From: Deltaproteobacteria bacterium | Lineage (GTDB): Bacteria; Desulfobacterota; DSM-4660; Desulfatiglandales; Desulfatiglandaceae | NCBI GenBank assembly: GCA_029933075.1 | Contig: JAOZOW010000013.1 | Coordinates: forward strand, 1 to 50,566 | Reading direction: 5' to 3' | Length of the DNA stretch: 50,566 bases | Shown here: one piece after another, positions 50,490 through 50,566 of the stretch | How the letters are laid out: every line of letters begins with the position of its first letter | How positions within the stretch are numbered: position 1 is the first letter of the stretch | The notes under the pieces: generated by a model | The model's database searches: none | The model's input: the letters and a program-made list of their open reading frames with translations, nothing else | Told to the model about the DNA's origin: nothing | Program-made: the position numbers and the translations under genes

Positions 50490-50566
<77 letters not shown>

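Overview
The window looks like a chromosomal segment of a Gram-negative, probably anaerobic bacterium of the former Deltaproteobacteria (Desulfobacterota). This is an inference from gene content: diderm functions (TonB/ExbBD, LolA, a SurA-like foldase, KdsD), a redox repressor of the Rex family, RNase J beside FtsK, paired acyl-CoA dehydrogenases, archease-RtcB, and cysteine-rich sensor kinases. Base composition is moderate and genes are tightly packed on both strands. I see no prophage, transposase, integrase, CRISPR array or rRNA. One tRNA gene (Phe, GAA) is present.

Layout. 1-5800: a cold-shock gene with a terminator, then a minus-strand block whose transcription should start at a cobalamin riboswitch (5533-5793) and run btuF-btuC-btuD-exbB-exbD-tonB: inner-membrane corrinoid import plus the energiser of outer-membrane uptake, without a receptor gene. 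5.9-11 kb: nicotinamidase, kdsD overlapping a DapA-like gene that lacks the Schiff-base lysine, a trypsin-like periplasmic protease, and a lysine riboswitch with its own terminator in front of a canonical but C-terminally extended dapA. 11.2-15.7 kb: a minus-strand operon of two acyl-CoA dehydrogenases, an internally duplicated tryptophan-rich membrane protein and a parvulin-type foldase. 16-23 kb: orn, a cupin, a small cysteine-rich protein, tatA; ssb (minus); rnj, ftsK, lolA.

23-30 kb: MoxR ATPase plus VWA protein (minus), two small conserved-looking unknown genes, archease and rtcB (RNA ligase and its activator), a repeat-bearing 567-base gene-poor gap, a stand-alone B12-binding domain, and a GlmU-like nucleotidyltransferase. 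30-38 kb: potassium channel with RCK domains, a zinc-ribbon membrane protein, hpt, a coiled-coil protein, a PAS/PAS/GAF histidine kinase with a cysteine cluster near its C-terminus, rex, rnhA and a flavin reductase.

38-50.5 kb: signalling and pilus-like genes: an acidic zinc-ribbon protein, tRNA-Phe, an FHA-GAF-adenylate cyclase, a membrane PAS protein, a prepilin, a B-box-like membrane protein, a PilB/GspE ATPase with MshEN modules and two added C-terminal zinc ribbons, and a CHASE2 serine/threonine kinase. A UDP-sugar epimerase and the 3' end of groEL close the window. Several promoters share a TTGAC(A/T/C)-17/18-TA(N)3T pattern. The most notable leads are the DapA-like protein without its lysine, the duplicated membrane protein, the minimal pilin/ATPase/zinc-finger cluster beside Ser/Thr kinase and FHA genes, and the repeat island at 28.3-28.8 kb.
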